A program made the translations under genes and the position numbers. The notes beneath the pieces are model-generated. The model saw only the letters and a list, made by a program, of their open reading frames with translations, did no database searches and was not told the origin of the DNA. A DNA stretch of 64,000 nt from contig JAHRHY010000008.1 of NCBI GenBank assembly GCA_019671135.1, forward strand, positions 1,612,001 through 1,676,000. The letters run 5' to 3'. Below are positions 46,501 through 59,285 of the stretch, in pieces. The first letter of the stretch is position 1, and each line of letters opens with the position of its first letter. The stretch comes from Linnemannia hyalina (Eukaryota; Mortierellomycota; Mortierellomycetes; Mortierellales; Mortierellaceae).

Positions 46501-48164
46501 GAGTTGGATTCTTTTCCTGACTCTGGCGCTCCACCATCTCTTTGACTAGGCTGGCCACCATGCGTTTGTTGAGATCGTTGTTCAGCCATGGTATTGTCTC
46601 TGGCTCCCGAATCTGTGTCTTCGGTGCTTCCTGAGAAGGGAGGTTGTTTGCTTTTCTCCTCCGCACATCATCCTAACCGACAATGTGAGTTAGCGCGAGG
46701 TATCTGTAAAGTAAACTGACGATATGATTTCAGCGATATCATCGAAAATTTCATACCTCCCACAGGCCTGCGACAGAGGGTACTTGAGCTGTTGAGGGCG
46801 GTGGCTTGAAGCACTCCTCCAATGAGAAATGTGTATCTCGCTCAGGTGCAAGATCTCGGTTGATGATCCGATCAGCTGTAGTATCCATCTCGATCTCGCA
46901 ATACGACATCCGTCCTGGGTCGTTCTCGGGTGACCAAATCCTCGTATCCATGACCGTTCCCTTTGTCAATCTCTTTGGGTGATCACCCTCAGCAGCAGCT
47001 ATAGAAAAGGCATAAAGTCAGTGTTAATGTCCGCGATCTTGTAGCATATCAGGCTCATAAAAAGCGTGTTTTCGGACATTCTTATATTACTTGGCACATC
47101 GCTCCTCAGAAGAGCATCCTCGAGTTCCAGCCATCCCATCCCATACAAGTTGTAGTCGATACAGAACTGGAGCCGAAAGGGAACATGGGCCTCGAATGGT
47201 TGAAAGACAGTCCGCATGACAGCACCACTCCGCATCAGCTCGACGATGCGATTCTCGAAATCCGGATTGAACAGGTAGATCTTGAGAAAGTATGAGTAAC
47301 CCACATGGTATCCGTAGAATGGAATGCCCTTGACAGGTGTGATCGCAGCAACATATTGTGATTTCCGGAGATCCTGCGGGGGCGTGTTGAACGTGATTGC
47401 CGACGCGTGATTCAGACTGACTCCCAGTTGGTGGATGTAGCCATGTACTACGTATTGCAACAAAAAAAAAAGTACAAGCATAAGTTTCAGCTACCTGCCA
47501 GTGTATTTCGCAATAAAACTGTCAATTTGAGGGACAATCCTGATCCTTACGTTCAGCTGGCTCCAATGATCCCTGATATGGAACATAAAAATAGGGATAA
47601 ACCTAAAGTAATACCATCATCCATAATCAATGAGCATCCAGAACAAAAGTTCGAAAGGGTAACCAACATTAAAAAAGGACACAGACACAATAGCATTACC
47701 TGATGAATATGAACACAAGACTTCTGTCCAGCCTCATTAGCGCCATAGATCCGAATCACAGGCACCTTCTGGACAGAAACATGCGACGGCAAGAACTGAC
47801 ACCCTTGCACGTCCAACGGTCCAGGTGGGGCCATCGTATAATCCAAATCTGCAATCCGGTTCTTGAACCGCCTTGTTCGTGTGCTCTGGACCACGTGTAT
47901 TGACCGTTCTTCTTCGGCCTCTACTTCTCCTAAGAGTACCTCAGTAGTATTGTCCGAGGGCCGGACGGTAGTTTGTCCTTCGGGTCCGAAGGACTGTTCG
48001 GGCGGTGTGGTGATGGAGTGTTGTGGTTGTTGTTCCTGGTCTTGGTTTTGGCCAGGTTGGGTGGTGGGCCCGGCAAGGGAATCGCCTTCCCCTGAAAGCC
48101 ATTGCCCAAGGATGGTGCTGTTGTTGTGGGTTGTTGATGTTCCAGCAATGGAAGAAGAGTCCAT
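40535..48164 (-). CDS. REV3: DNA polymerase zeta catalytic subunit
   Basis: Twelve exons (47700-48164, 47551-47602, 47091-47447, 46757-46998, 46280-46672, 43909-46187, 43361-43798, 42750-43267, 42035-42653, 41801-41932, 41027-41703, 40535-40908) keep one frame for 2181 residues, between yeast (1504) and human (3130). N-terminal polymerase block: DYTMAPPGPLD, VPVIRIYGANEAGQKSCVHI, VYPYFYVPYQG, KGIPFYGYH. A long acidic/Ser-rich linker fills exon 6. Exonuclease-like domain: LDPDILAGYEVNNLSWGYL, but the first Exo acid is missing (LSMEVHCRTRG), so no proofreading. Polymerase motifs: A DFQSLYPSVMIAYN, B KLIANVTYGYTCASFSGRMP, C VYGDTDSMFV. The C-terminal CysA (CIVC...CTDC) and CysB (CSSC...CESLEC), the latter an Fe-S site, bind accessory subunits. 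Role: error-prone translesion synthesis with REV7 and Pol31/32. Confidence 0.97.
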
Positions 48165-48544
48165 GTCGACAGACTGAAGAGAAGTCTGACAGACAACGAA
48201 GGTGGGATGAAAGAAGGGGTGAATGGAAGAGCCGCAGGACGTGATTCTGAATCGCCTAATGTCAGAGGTGGAGGCTCGGGTTCGTTACTGGGTGCGCTAC
48301 TGAGTGGATGTCGAGCGAGGATGCTCGTGCTTTGGAGGAAGGCAAAGGGAAAGAATGAATCGTCAAACGAGAAAAAAGAGTGTTAAGAAAAACAGTGGCA
48401 AAATAGTTAAACATCAATTTGGTGGCAAATGCCGTTCCCTTTGAACAACAGAGCAAACCAACTGAAATGCTTTGTTTTATTTCTGGACAGCACCCGTTCC
48501 AGCTCCTCCGCTCCCTCACCTTCCTTGCGCCTCATACAAAGTTC
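48165..48544. other. REV3 upstream region / EIF3L downstream region
   Basis: About 380 bp between the REV3 start and the EIF3L stop. It must hold the REV3 promoter and the EIF3L 3' UTR. Nothing else recognised. Confidence 0.5.
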
Positions 48545-50824
48545 TCAAACCTTGGCAGAAAGCTCTAAACCGCCAAGGATATCCTGAAACTTGTTAATGT
48601 TGCGCAAGAACCAATCTCCATAGCGACGACCAATCTTGGACTCGGCAATGTGAAGCATATCCTCCTTCATGCAGAAGTCCAGATCCGATGTGCCCTGGTA
48701 CTCTCCCTCGAGCAGCGTGCCCTCAACCCACTTGATCTGACGGCTCCTGATCTTGGACATCATCAATAACGTGCGCAACTGCTCGGGATCAATCTCCAAG
48801 AACGACGCCAACTTGGCATTGCCCATAGTTGTGTACAACTTCAAGTACGAGCGGAGGGTGGGCAACAAGATCGAGTGGCGGACCTCGGCCAAGAAGATCT
48901 TGGTGTAGTGCTGGACAGGCTCAAAGGGGGTCAAGTTCATGACCTCGGGATCGTCCAGGTTAGGGCCGTTGGGCGAAATGAACTTGGGGCAGGCAAAGTG
49001 GAAGAGTTCCTCAAAGACCTGGAGGGCCTCCTCGGGCTTGGTTAACCTGTTCGACTGCTCGGCGTACTTCTCCCTCAACTGGCTGTGAATGTTCTCGTCC
49101 AGACGGGTGGGGCAGAGAGTAACGCACATGGTCAAGAGAGCGTACATCTGGTCGCCCTTTTTGGTAATCTGTTCGTGCTGGTATGACCGGGTGTGGTACT
49201 GCTTAGTGCGGTTGATGAAGGTGAGGATGTGGGAAAAGGCCTTGATAGCGTCGGCGTAGCGGCGCATCATCATGTAGGCGAATCCAACATAGTAGTAGGT
49301 CGTGACATGGCAGGCGGTGACACGGGCAAAGAGCGCCTGCTTTTTGTTCAACTCAATGTTGTCCATCATCTTGAGCGCTAAAGTGAAATCGCCCAACAAG
49401 CAGTGGACACGGAGCAAGCCCACAATGCTGAAGTAGCCCAACATCTTGTACAGAGGACGCGATCCGTACTCTCCAGCAGCCTCCTGCATATCGCCTCCGT
49501 TCTTCGAGACCAACAACTGCTCTGTGATGCGCGACTTTTGGATAAGCGAGTAGAGGACGTTCAAGACACTGTAGCAGCTCCAGATCTGAGAGTTGTCGCG
49601 GAGGAAGGCGAGCTCCTCGTCGGTCTTGTTTTTGATGCGGTTGCGGTAGTTGCAGAACGACTGGAACTGGTAGATGAACTCATCAATGATATCCCACAAC
49701 CACTGGTTGGGGAGCTCCAATGGCACTGGTCCCTCCGAGTCTGTAAAAGTTGGACGAAAAAGACAGCAATTAGCGTCGAATTCCCATATTTTAAAGTGAT
49801 GTCCGAAGTGTATTCTGTATGAATATTGTCCTGCCCATTGTAGTTCCTGTGCTTAACTTACTCAGGATGTAGTTAAAGAGATCGCAGTAGTTCTCATAAG
49901 AGTGGAAGCGGTGCTCGATGGTAGGAGCAAGGCGAGAGTAGATATGACGGTAGTACAACTCGCGGTAAAGCGTCAAGAAGACCTGGTCTAAAAAATGTAT
50001 GAATGGTCAACAAAATTAGATGAATGAAGATCTAGGCAAAAAAGTTCCCTGAGCACCAGCCAGGGTCAGAGTCGAAGAAACGCCTGTTTGAAACACGTAC
50101 CGTCATTGACCAAAGGCGCAATAGCCTCAGGCTCAGGCCAGGAATCCTTGGCGTAGAACTTCTCGGTCAACTTGTTGAACGAGTGCTCGTAGATCGAGTG
50201 AAGCTCGTGCACATTGTTCTCCAGAACATTGCGGTGGAAGAACACGATAAAGTTCTTGACAACATCTGGGATCTGGACCTCCTGGTATTGCTGCGAGGTC
50301 TGGTCTGTGCGCGGTGAAAGGTAAAAGCATGGCGTTTCCAGTGATCAAAAAAGATAGAAAAGGGTCGTGTTAGATAGTGGATCAGAAGACAGAGGTGATC
50401 TCGTTCCTGAAAGTTGGTTTGTAGAAACCGCGGCATTCCTGCTCTGCGAGCAAACGAATGGTTGCCACCAAGATCAAGTCGGTTCTGAGCTTAACGTTAA
50501 GAGCGTGTGCAAAAGTAGTCGAAACGTACGCCCTCCTGAGGCTCATGAAACGTCGTCGAATTAGCCTCGCGAAGCTGAATTTGGAAAACGGTGTGGATCC
50601 TGATCCATCGTGGCAGCATTGGCGTGTGGGTGTGAGAGTGTTCAAGGTAGCTTTGGCGAATTGTCGATCGTTGCTGCTTCGACATAGGGCTGAGAAGAGG
50701 TGTCCTGAGGGCGTGGAACATTACCAGCAGCCAAGAGTTCATCAAGACCGTCGTCTTGGACGGGATAGGCGCTCACGACCAAGTCAACCTCGTTGGCGAT
50801 ATCGTCGTCCTCGTAGGAGTTCAT
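48545..50824 (-). CDS. EIF3L: translation initiation factor eIF3 subunit L
   Basis: Four exons (50725-50824, 50101-50304, 49862-49987, 48545-49740) give 541 residues, close to human EIF3L (564). Conserved blocks are [114 protein letters not shown] and the PCI-domain end [20 protein letters not shown] and [11 protein letters not shown]. eIF3L with eIF3k is a dispensable arm of the eIF3 complex, absent from S. cerevisiae. The 420 bp first intron (50305-50724) is long, but the exon junction at a Gly/Asp codon keeps the frame. Cytoplasmic. Confidence 0.97.
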
Positions 50825-50948
50825 TTTTGGCGATGGCGGTTTGATAGAGGGAAAAAGGTGGTGTGGCCCGCCAAAGGTCTCTTGAACACCGCCAGCAGGT
50901 GTCAGGATGGCGTTAAAGTAGAAATCTACATCGCAGGGGTAACAAGAG

Positions 50949-53900
50949 TTACTGCTGCTCCTCTTTTATTTTTTTCTTGGGTGGTAATTCGACCTTTGCA
51001 AGGTAATGAAACGTGTAGCCGATCCATTCGGACTCGTCATCTACAACAGATGCATGTATATATAGGTCATGTTGGGAGAAAGGATACGTTAGCATAACAA
51101 CTATTAATTATACAGGTAGAAAATAGCGAGAAATGACTCAACTTACAGCTAGAGTGGGAAAAGAGGTGTATCAGGTCATTTTCCCGGAGTTGAACAGGCC
51201 CAGAGAAAGACTCGTCGTTGACCTTGACGCTGTTCTGGCCCAAATTAGTCAGATATGCCACACGATTTTCCTCATCCCATTCGAACTTGCAGTCTATGGG
51301 AAGAGCAACAAAACAAAGAAAAAAAAACGGGGCAGGCATATTAGTATACTTGCGCATGGCCGCACTATTAAATATCTGCGCTTCCTTTTGAGTTCGCATC
51401 TTGTCACAGCACTTACGAACACGGCTGATTTTGTTGCTAGTAAGGATAACATCGCAATCTACACAAAGAAAAGAAAGGCAACAGTGTCCTGGTTAGAGTG
51501 GTACTGTACGTCGCGACGAATCCAGCACGAAGTGTAAAATACTTAAGACACGCGTCGGTACCTTCATATCGTCCAATGATAGCCTTTGCTGTGGATAATC
51601 TCTCGACTCTAGTGTGAGTATTGATCGGCACGAGCGTTGCCCACGTATTGTCAACAGGCGGCCAATCGCCAGTTTCAGGAATCTCCAGAACCTCCATTTT
51701 ACGGACGTTGGGCCGCGAAGAGGTTCCACCGACGATTCCAGCAGAAACATACTGCCGTCGAACCTTTCGGTCCGGGGTGACCGCCGGGGTTTTGTAGAGC
51801 CTAACCGTGTACATAAGATATCTATGGTTCCGATCTCGAAGGTCTTGAATATAGGTTAAAGTTGGCACCATATGACCTGCATTGCGGGTTATAGAAGGTG
51901 AAAATCATACACATGATCATTATCCATACCTTCATCAAATCGAGTCCGGTCAGGTGGAACCACTAGTCCTAGTACATCGCCGTCCATGAGCTGCATTCCC
52001 CGGCCCAAGCCGATCTTTTGGTGATTAATGTAGGTTCCGTTCGTGCTAACAATTCAAATGTGAACAACGATAATTACGTTAGCAACGACAGATGTGTCCG
52101 CTACCTCTGCAATGTTTGCGGTGCAACTTCTTTTTTATCACGAGCATCAGTCTTTCAGCGGGTATTACCTGGCGTCGCCAACCATGACACCATCTGGTGT
52201 GCGACTTATGACACAGTGCTTACCGCTGAGCCCGGCATCGCTTCCTAAGCAAACTGCGACAACTAACAAACGTAGAATAAGACACAAGAACAGTAGTACG
52301 TCAGCATAAGTGTCGCTTGGATATATGAAATCCAGCAAAGGAGTCACAGATATTGCAAATACACCTACTTTCAGCTCTACGTCCCATCCATATTTCGTCC
52401 TTTTTATCCGGCAGACCAATGCGTCGAGGAGCGTCAGGGATACTTCCAGGTACGATAGTAAGCATGCCCCAGAGCCCTTCGATGTCTTCGCCATCTTTGA
52501 ATGGCTTATTTTCAAACTCGCGCGCCCACTGTTCCGCCGCTAACTTATCCTAAGTGAAGTTGCGACAACAGATGAAGTTAGTAACAGCGATGGTGTCGAC
52601 TATTGCCACATTCATTATTTAATGTCTGTTACTGGCGCTCGGTTCGCTCACCTCAAGTTTCTTCAACTCCTCGTCAATCATGCATATCCAATCAGTCTGT
52701 AGGACATACTGAATGCGAATGCGTTGCGATGGGTCAATCTCCAACATACCGCTCAACAGCTCCTTGACTAAAATAATAGATAAACAAAGGAGAGAAAAGG
52801 CGGTATATTGTAAGAAACGTACATCGGCGGTAATTAGCACGATAGGGTAAGATCTTGAACCGATCCCGAGACGTCCACTCACCTTCTTTGCTTCTTATGG
52901 CCTGGATGTCAACGATAGATTTCCAGTCCATCAGATACGAAGGAAGTTTCCTGTTGGTGTACACGATCTTTCCTTCTAGCCGCTCTACTCCAACCATATT
53001 CGTCTCCTCATCGTTCACCTCATTTGGAACGCCTTCGACCTCCAATGGCTCTGCATCGACCTTTCCATCATCCTCCTTGACAACAATTTCAGCTGCTGAG
53101 GATCCAGCATTGTTCTCCGTGGGGTTTGCATTGGATTTTCCAGAAGCGGCCCTATCTGCGTATGACTTCTCATCAAATGGGTAGCATCCAGCCAACATCC
53201 TGAAGAGTAGCACCCCTAGAGCCCACACGTCTAAAAAGGGCGATTAAAAAGTAGAGGTGAGTGGCTCGTTAACTAGAAAGTGCTGCTATGAGAACAATTC
53301 TGGAACATTGAGGCGCATCACAAATAACCCTTACCGACAGCAGGTCCGTATCCATTCTTCTCATTTCCGTTGACAGCATTCTCAGGCGCCATGTATGAGG
53401 GCGTACCGCAGAAAGTGTATAGCATCGTTCCCGTATTCCAAGATTCGCGAGCAAGACCTGTAGATGCAGCAAGGAGAAGCATGATTAGTAATTCACAGCT
53501 CCAAACAGCACCAAATAAAGAAAAAGGATGAAGTAAAGCCGCTTACCAAAATCAATCAGCTTGACAACGTTGTTTGGTGTCACCATGACATTCTAGTTCA
53601 GAAAAATGGTACATTGTTGAGTTGACAGTGCGGACGAAAAAGAAAATAGGACCTACTGCGTTCAACATGCACGGGCAACATTCTTAGTACGTCCTCATAA
53701 GATGACTCTTACCTCAGACTTGATATCTCTGTGCACAATTTTCCTCATGTGTAGATAATTGACTGCGTCGCATATCTGTCTGAAGATGTATCTCGCTTCG
53801 CTTTCGGTCATGACTTCGCGCTGCTGGGCGTAGTAAGTGTGTAAAGTTACGCCTTCGATGAGCTCTGTAAATATATACGTTTTGGGTCCAACGGTACAAA

Positions 53901-55301
53901 CATCCACAAGCTTGACAATGTTTTCCTGTTACGAATCGACGGAAATAAAGGAATAATGTTCAGCACTTTTTGGAACAACAACGCTTAGCCTTGAGGGACA
54001 CATTTTCTTGCAATCTTGAATTGACGACGAGCATAACTTACATGACTCAAGTCCTTCAGGAGTTCGATCTCATGCTCCATACTCGCTAGCTCGGCGGGGT
54101 TGTAATCACGGGCAAGACGGTTGGTGACCTTGCAAGCGTAGACCTCGTTGTGCTCCATATCCCTCGCCTTGTAAACCTTGGAGTACATTCCATGTGCTAG
54201 CTCCTCATCCTCTAGCTCGTACCTTGCCCTCTCCGTGGCGATGACAGTGCGCACGTCCTTGGGCAATTTGTAGGTGTAAACGAAGAGTTCGCTCCCTTTA
54301 GGTCCGCCCGCGATTTGATTGCCCCATCTCAGCACACGGGTTTTGCCCTTCCCGATCCGGTTCCCGTCAATGTACAATCCCGACGAGCTAATTTGGCAAG
54401 AGAAAGGAATAACGAGGTAAGTTCGCAAGAGAATATAGACTATACCGGCTTGCCTTTTGTTTTCAGAGTCCTCTATCGAAGAGAGTATATGAGATCGCTG
54501 GCGTACCTGAGAACTTGGACGGTAGTCACGAGTTGATTCGTAGTCTCAGAGCCAGGTGCCGGTACCTATAACAAATCAACGTGATAAAGGATCATCAAAC
54601 CACGCGTTAGTCCAAACCCTATCCCTTCCACCTAGAAGATATATCCAAACGCACGAAACACTCAATAGCCCATCTTCAAACCTGAAAGAAGAAAAGAAGA
54701 GCGGAGAACATACACAATTCAGTCGGAACCAAGGTTCCTTCGTCTTCTTGTCGTCAGGCCAATGGTCATGACTGATTTTCACATCGCAATCGTCCGAGGT
54801 TCCAAAGGTATAGGGGACCTCGTGGCTGAACAGAGACTGGTGCATCGTATTGTCACGTCCTGCAAGAATACCAAATAGTAAAGGGGACTCGACGTCGTCC
54901 TCCGGAAGCTCGTCAGATCCATCGAGGATCTGTGTCTGAGTCATTTGCTGCGTCTGGTCGTTCTGAAATTGAGACGCTGTCGGTTTTTGGTAATACTGGA
55001 CTGCTGCCTTCCCGTTGCTGGTGTTGGCGGCGGTGGCCGGTGCTGTTGTCGAGTGATGTGGTACTGCGAGCGAGCCTCGAAAGCCATCGGTCGATGAGGT
55101 TGAGCCGGTCGAGACCCTTTTCGAAGAAGAGGACGGAGAGACTCTTGATGCGAATGAAGAGGACGAATGCGTGCTGCCAGAATCCGATGCAGGTCCTGTG
55201 CCTGGTTGCTGATGCTGTTGCTGTTGCTGTGATGTCTTCGGGCGTGAAGCTGGACCTGTCGGCACCCGGAACTCGGGGGACGATGGTGGTTGCTGCTCCA
55301 T
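50949..55301 (-). CDS. FHA-domain Ser/Thr kinase with three FHA domains (Chk2/Rad53-related)
   Basis: Fifteen exons sum to about 938 residues: 54714-55301, 54507-54565, 54042-54387, 53713-53925, 53546-53592, 53335-53457, 52883-53230, 52652-52767, 52369-52549, 52169-52253, 51930-52045, 51562-51876, 51417-51458, 51147-51293, 50949-51040. Residues 1-130 are Ser/Gln-rich with a TQ cluster (QNDQTQQMTQTQI), as in Chk2-type damage-regulated kinases. FHA1 is at about 140-260 (FGTSDDCDVKIS, SSSGLYIDGNRIGKG). The kinase spans about 275-620: LAHGMYSKVYKA is a weak glycine loop, YACKV holds the Lys, followed by VHRDIKSENVMV, LIDFG, GTPSYMAPEN and an acidic insert of about 90 residues before VKELLSGMLEIDPSQRIR. 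FHA2 (LGSDAGLSGKHCVIS, STNGTYINHQKIGLG) and FHA3 (IIGRYE, CDVILTSNKISRVHC, NSVKVNDESFSG) follow. A basic PPKKKIK ends the protein. Likely a nuclear checkpoint kinase; substrates unknown. Confidence 0.9.
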
Positions 55302-55753
55302 TGCGTCGTTGTCTTCCTTGTCAGCCAGAGGAAAAGTAACAAGCGAACGTGTGTGTGTGTTGGGAGTACGTGGCGTGCGTGTGCGTGTACAAGAGTGTCA
55401 AAGAAAGAGAGAGAGAGAAGTGCCGCGGAATAGAACCGTTTTATGGCCCATGGTGGGTAAGAAAACCACATAGCTCGCGGTGGCTTGTATTTTGCCACCA
55501 CATCGGACGCTTTCCCATATTAGGAGCAAATGTGCTTTGACATGCAAATGTGTTGACGCAGTTGAGAGCCGATGGGATGAGTTTCCAGATGAAAAGAGGG
55601 CTTTGTCGTTGTGGTCAATTACGCTTGATTTTTAACGTCCGTTGACGCTGTGCAATGATGATGCAAACCATGTCCAAGCAATTTCATATCTGGTTGTATT
55701 AGGTGTAGAAGCTACAAAACTTAATCCTATGATTGTTTTCTTCGTTCGCTCAC
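55302..55753. other. kinase promoter region / 3' flank of the Uds1-like gene
   Basis: About 450 bp. It holds a GT-rich stretch (GTGTGTGTG near 55350) and GAGAGAG near 55405 upstream of the kinase start. No gene seen. Confidence 0.5.
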
Positions 55754-58700
55754 TCACTCCTGCTGCTTGTGCATAACAATCTGCCCAATCTCCTTCACAA
55801 TCGTATCCAACCCCTCCCCAACATCCTCGCACTCAACAACCAACCCCAACCCCTGTGCAGCAATCTCCGGCGAAGAACACATATCCCGCATCAAGACCTG
55901 CTCCCGAAGTCCAAACTTGGAACTCGAACTCGTGCTGCTCGTCCTGCTCAATCGCCCGGTACAGGGTGAAGATGGGGAAGAGGCGGAGGCGGTACTGCGG
56001 GAGGAGGAGCGTCGGCTGATGACCAATGGGCTCTCGTTCCCGGCATGTTTAACGGAACCGTTGGTGTTGGTGTTGTCGAGAGAGAATGCGCTGGAGACTG
56101 TGGAGGCTGAGGAGTTTCGGCAGGAGGAAGAGGCGGAAGACGAATTGGAAATGGAAGAGGAGGAGGCACTGAGGCGCTCGTCGAGTTCGATCTGACGATC
56201 CAGCTCCCAAAGACTCTCTCGCAGGACATTGTGGAGCTGAATACTTTCGCGGGAGGACGAAAAACCGGCACGGATGCGCCAGGATCGACGGGCTTGACGC
56301 TCTTGCTGTTCCTGTTCTGTCAGACCAAGAGGCGAAGAGTTCAAAGAAGAGGCAGAAGATGAGGAGGTGTCATCATCTGACGCGCACGTCTTGCTAGGAG
56401 CGGAGGCGGCGGTGATGAAGGCAAGGTTCTCCTCGGTGAGTAGGTCGACCTTGACCTGGAGCTCGTCAGTATGGACGTGGAAATCCTTGTAGTCGGCCTC
56501 GATCGTGGACTGGAGACGGCTCAACTGTTCCTGAAGCGTCTCTTCAGCAAGAGGAGCGGCAACCTCGGAGCAAGAATCCTGCTTGGCCTGTTGGAGGGAA
56601 ACCTCAAAGTCATCCGCCCAACCCTTGACAGCACCCAACTCAATCTTGAGCTCACCCAACTTCTCATCTTTCTGCAACACATCCTCACTCAACTCCTTGG
56701 CATAGTTCTCCATCGCCGAGAGCTGCTCCTGAACAAGCTGCAACTGAGGTGTAGGCGGCACCGCAACCTCACTTGCAGCAGTGGCAGTAATAGGAGACGT
56801 AGGTGTAAACAGAATACTCTGCACCTTAAGCCTCGTGTGCTCCTTCTTCCACTTCAATTTCTCCTCCTTCTCTTGACCCCTAGCCGTCTCCAAGTTCATA
56901 ACAGCCCTCGAAAGATCCCTGTTCTCATTGTCCAATCGTCTCAACCCGGCATTCAAGACCGCGGTCTCATGTTGGAGGAGGAGTCGCTGGATGGCCAGGA
57001 GTCGCCACATGGCCTGTTGAGACTTTTGGACAATGTCGTCCATTTTGAAGGTTGTGGCGTGGAGTTGGCTGTTGGCGGCCTTGACGGCGTCGATGTTGAG
57101 GTTGGACTCGTAGAGGCGGATGAGGGAGGAGGAGGCGTCGCGCATGCGGGTTTCGATGTGGAGGGAGACATTCATTGCCTCGACGAACTGCTGGAGTCCC
57201 TCTTGTTCCTATTCAAACGATTGATCGTATTACGAAATCAGATAGAGAGAGATCGGTTAGTAGATTGGTCAGAGGGAATTCGTTTACTAGGGCGATCAGT
57301 GATCAGTGGTGAAGAGTGTCTTGGACAAATCAAATTAAATAATTATTCATTGTCCGAAATGATTGGTTCCCTTTTCGCCACAATACATCATTGGATCACT
57401 CTAGAAAACTCCCTCCAAAGTTACCTTCTTTAAGCTTTCGAGCTGCTCGGGGTTGAGGACCTTGTACACTCGACTGGCTATCACCGCCGACGATACCACC
57501 CTCTGCACATCTTTGGGATCCATACTGCGCAACACGTCCTGCGGGATAATCCCTCCATTACTACTCCCATTCCTCGTCAGACTCGTGCCCATCGCAGGCA
57601 ACATCACTGGAGCCAACGAACCAGTCGGACTAGTAATCGAATCCGTCTCGCTGTTGCTCTCTGTGCAACGGCGGCCCCTGGTCGGGAGCGAGAACGATGG
57701 AGGTGGGCCTGAAGGCGTAGGAGGCAGATCCTTGCTGTTCAAGTTATTATTAGTGTTGTTATCGCTGTTGTTGTTGTTCGATCCATCTAGCACACACGAA
57801 ACCGAGAGCACAGCATCCCCGTATTCTGGGAGGGATTCGTCAGACAGGACTTGACGGCGTGTGAGGAGTCGCTGTCGTTGTTGTTCATGGTGTCGTTGTT
57901 GTTCGATCTGGTTCTGATGCTGTTGGTACACTTTGACGTTGTTGTGGTGGGGGCTGATGTGATTCTGGCTGCGAGGGGGGCGGGAGGGTGTTCGTTGGAT
58001 GTTGGAACATTCGTCTCCAGAGCTCACAGGCGTGCTCTTGGGCAAAATAATAGTAGACCCGCATGGACCATTGCTGTTGCTGGTAACAACGGCGGGCTCA
58101 CAATTGGTGTTGTTGTTGTTGTTGGCCATGCCGGTGGTGATGAAATGGGATGGTTCCACTCGTGGACGACTACGACTACGGTTGACCTGGCGAGCACCAG
58201 TAGCAGAAGGCTGCGGAGAGGTGGCTCTTGAAGGACGGGGCTCACAAGAGCTTTGGCCAGCATTAGCAGCAGCAGCTGCTGCTATGCCCTTCATATCGGG
58301 CATAGAGACATTTCTCCTCAACGATCTCGACGCAAACGGCTTCACAATGGGCGGTGGGTCATAGTAGTCGTCTGAGGAACAGGACTCTGTGTGAAGGAGC
58401 TGGTTGTTCATGGCCCACTCTTCAGGAACTGTATCGTCGCCCTGTGGTCGAAGAGGATGATGATGAAGGCGGGTTTTGACGTGCTGGTGAAGATATTGTT
58501 GTTGTTGATGTTGCTGGTAGAGGTACACTTTTGGGTTTTGTTCATACACTCCACCACCATGGCTACTCATCGAAGCAGCAACAGTAGCCTGTTCCCGAAG
58601 GTTGTGGTCAGAATGCTTTCGGCTGAGACCCACGCTTCGAAAGGCAGTGTCGGAGGCCTGTCGTGCCAGTTTGATAAAGTTGCTGCTGGAGATCTTTCGG

Positions 58701-59047
58701 GTGGGGAGAGAGTGGACGAGGGAATCTGAGGATTGGGAGTAGGAAGAGTGGTTGTAGGGGGAGAGGAGAGTCCTGGACGAGGCCACTTTATGGTCGGACA
58801 TTGAAGAGATTGTAGATGAGAGGAGATGGTGTTGCTGGTGTTGGTGTTGGGTGTATTGGGGAGGAGAGAGGAGAGATCCTGTTGGGGTGTGGTGGTGTTC
58901 CAAAGCGTTGCTTTTGTCTGAATCGATGCGATGGCCCTAACAAATATCAAGGTGTTTCAAGTAAGGAAGGAGAGGGAGTGATACAAAAGAGGGATGGGCA
59001 AATGGTTCAGTACAAAAAAGCAATCAATCGAGGAGGAGGAGGAGGAG

Positions 59048-59093
<46 letters not shown>

Positions 59094-59285
59094 AGAGTGC
59101 GCAACTTTGATCGACAACAAAGACCTGTAACCAAAAGAAAGAAGGCTTACAGAGATGGATCGTTGGCGGCTCATTGAGGAGGTGGCAGCAAAGGTTGGCG
59201 AGGAGGATCGGACGAATTTGTCAGAGAGGGATCGTTGACGGCCAAAAGAGGTGGTGGAGGAGGGGAGTGCTAGTATGGAGGACAT
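55754..59285 (-). CDS. Uds1 (up-regulated during septation)-like coiled-coil protein
   Basis: Three exons (59151-59285, 57425-58936, 55754-57208), both introns phase 0, give 1033 residues. The first 500 are disordered: Ser-rich with RQRSLSDKF and RKISSSNF phospho-type motifs, His/Gln runs and an Asn repeat. The Uds1-type domain begins at VYKVLNPEQLESLKK across the second junction, then EQEGLQQFVEAMNVSLHIET and RMRDASSSLIRLYE. Long coiled coil follows to about residue 800 (QERLxxL-type heptads), then a Ser-rich stretch and a conserved-looking C-terminal helix (VKEIGQIVMHKQQE). The family assignment rests on the ExLxxLKKE...RxxxE...VRDAxxSLxRL pattern of Uds1 domains. Function in septation or polarity is inferred from the S. 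pombe name. Confidence 0.75.
59031..59095. repeat. GGA then GA microsatellite in the first intron of the Uds1-like gene
   Basis: Six GGA units run into about 15 GA units, interrupted by AAAGAG. It lies inside the 214 bp intron 58937-59150, so it is a pyrimidine-rich tract on the coding strand. Confidence 0.85.

Noticed and set aside
47407..47703. 98-codon plus-strand ORF that looks fairly protein-like
   Set aside because: It is antisense to REV3 introns and to the 52 nt exon that carries the conserved REV3 YPYFYVPY block.
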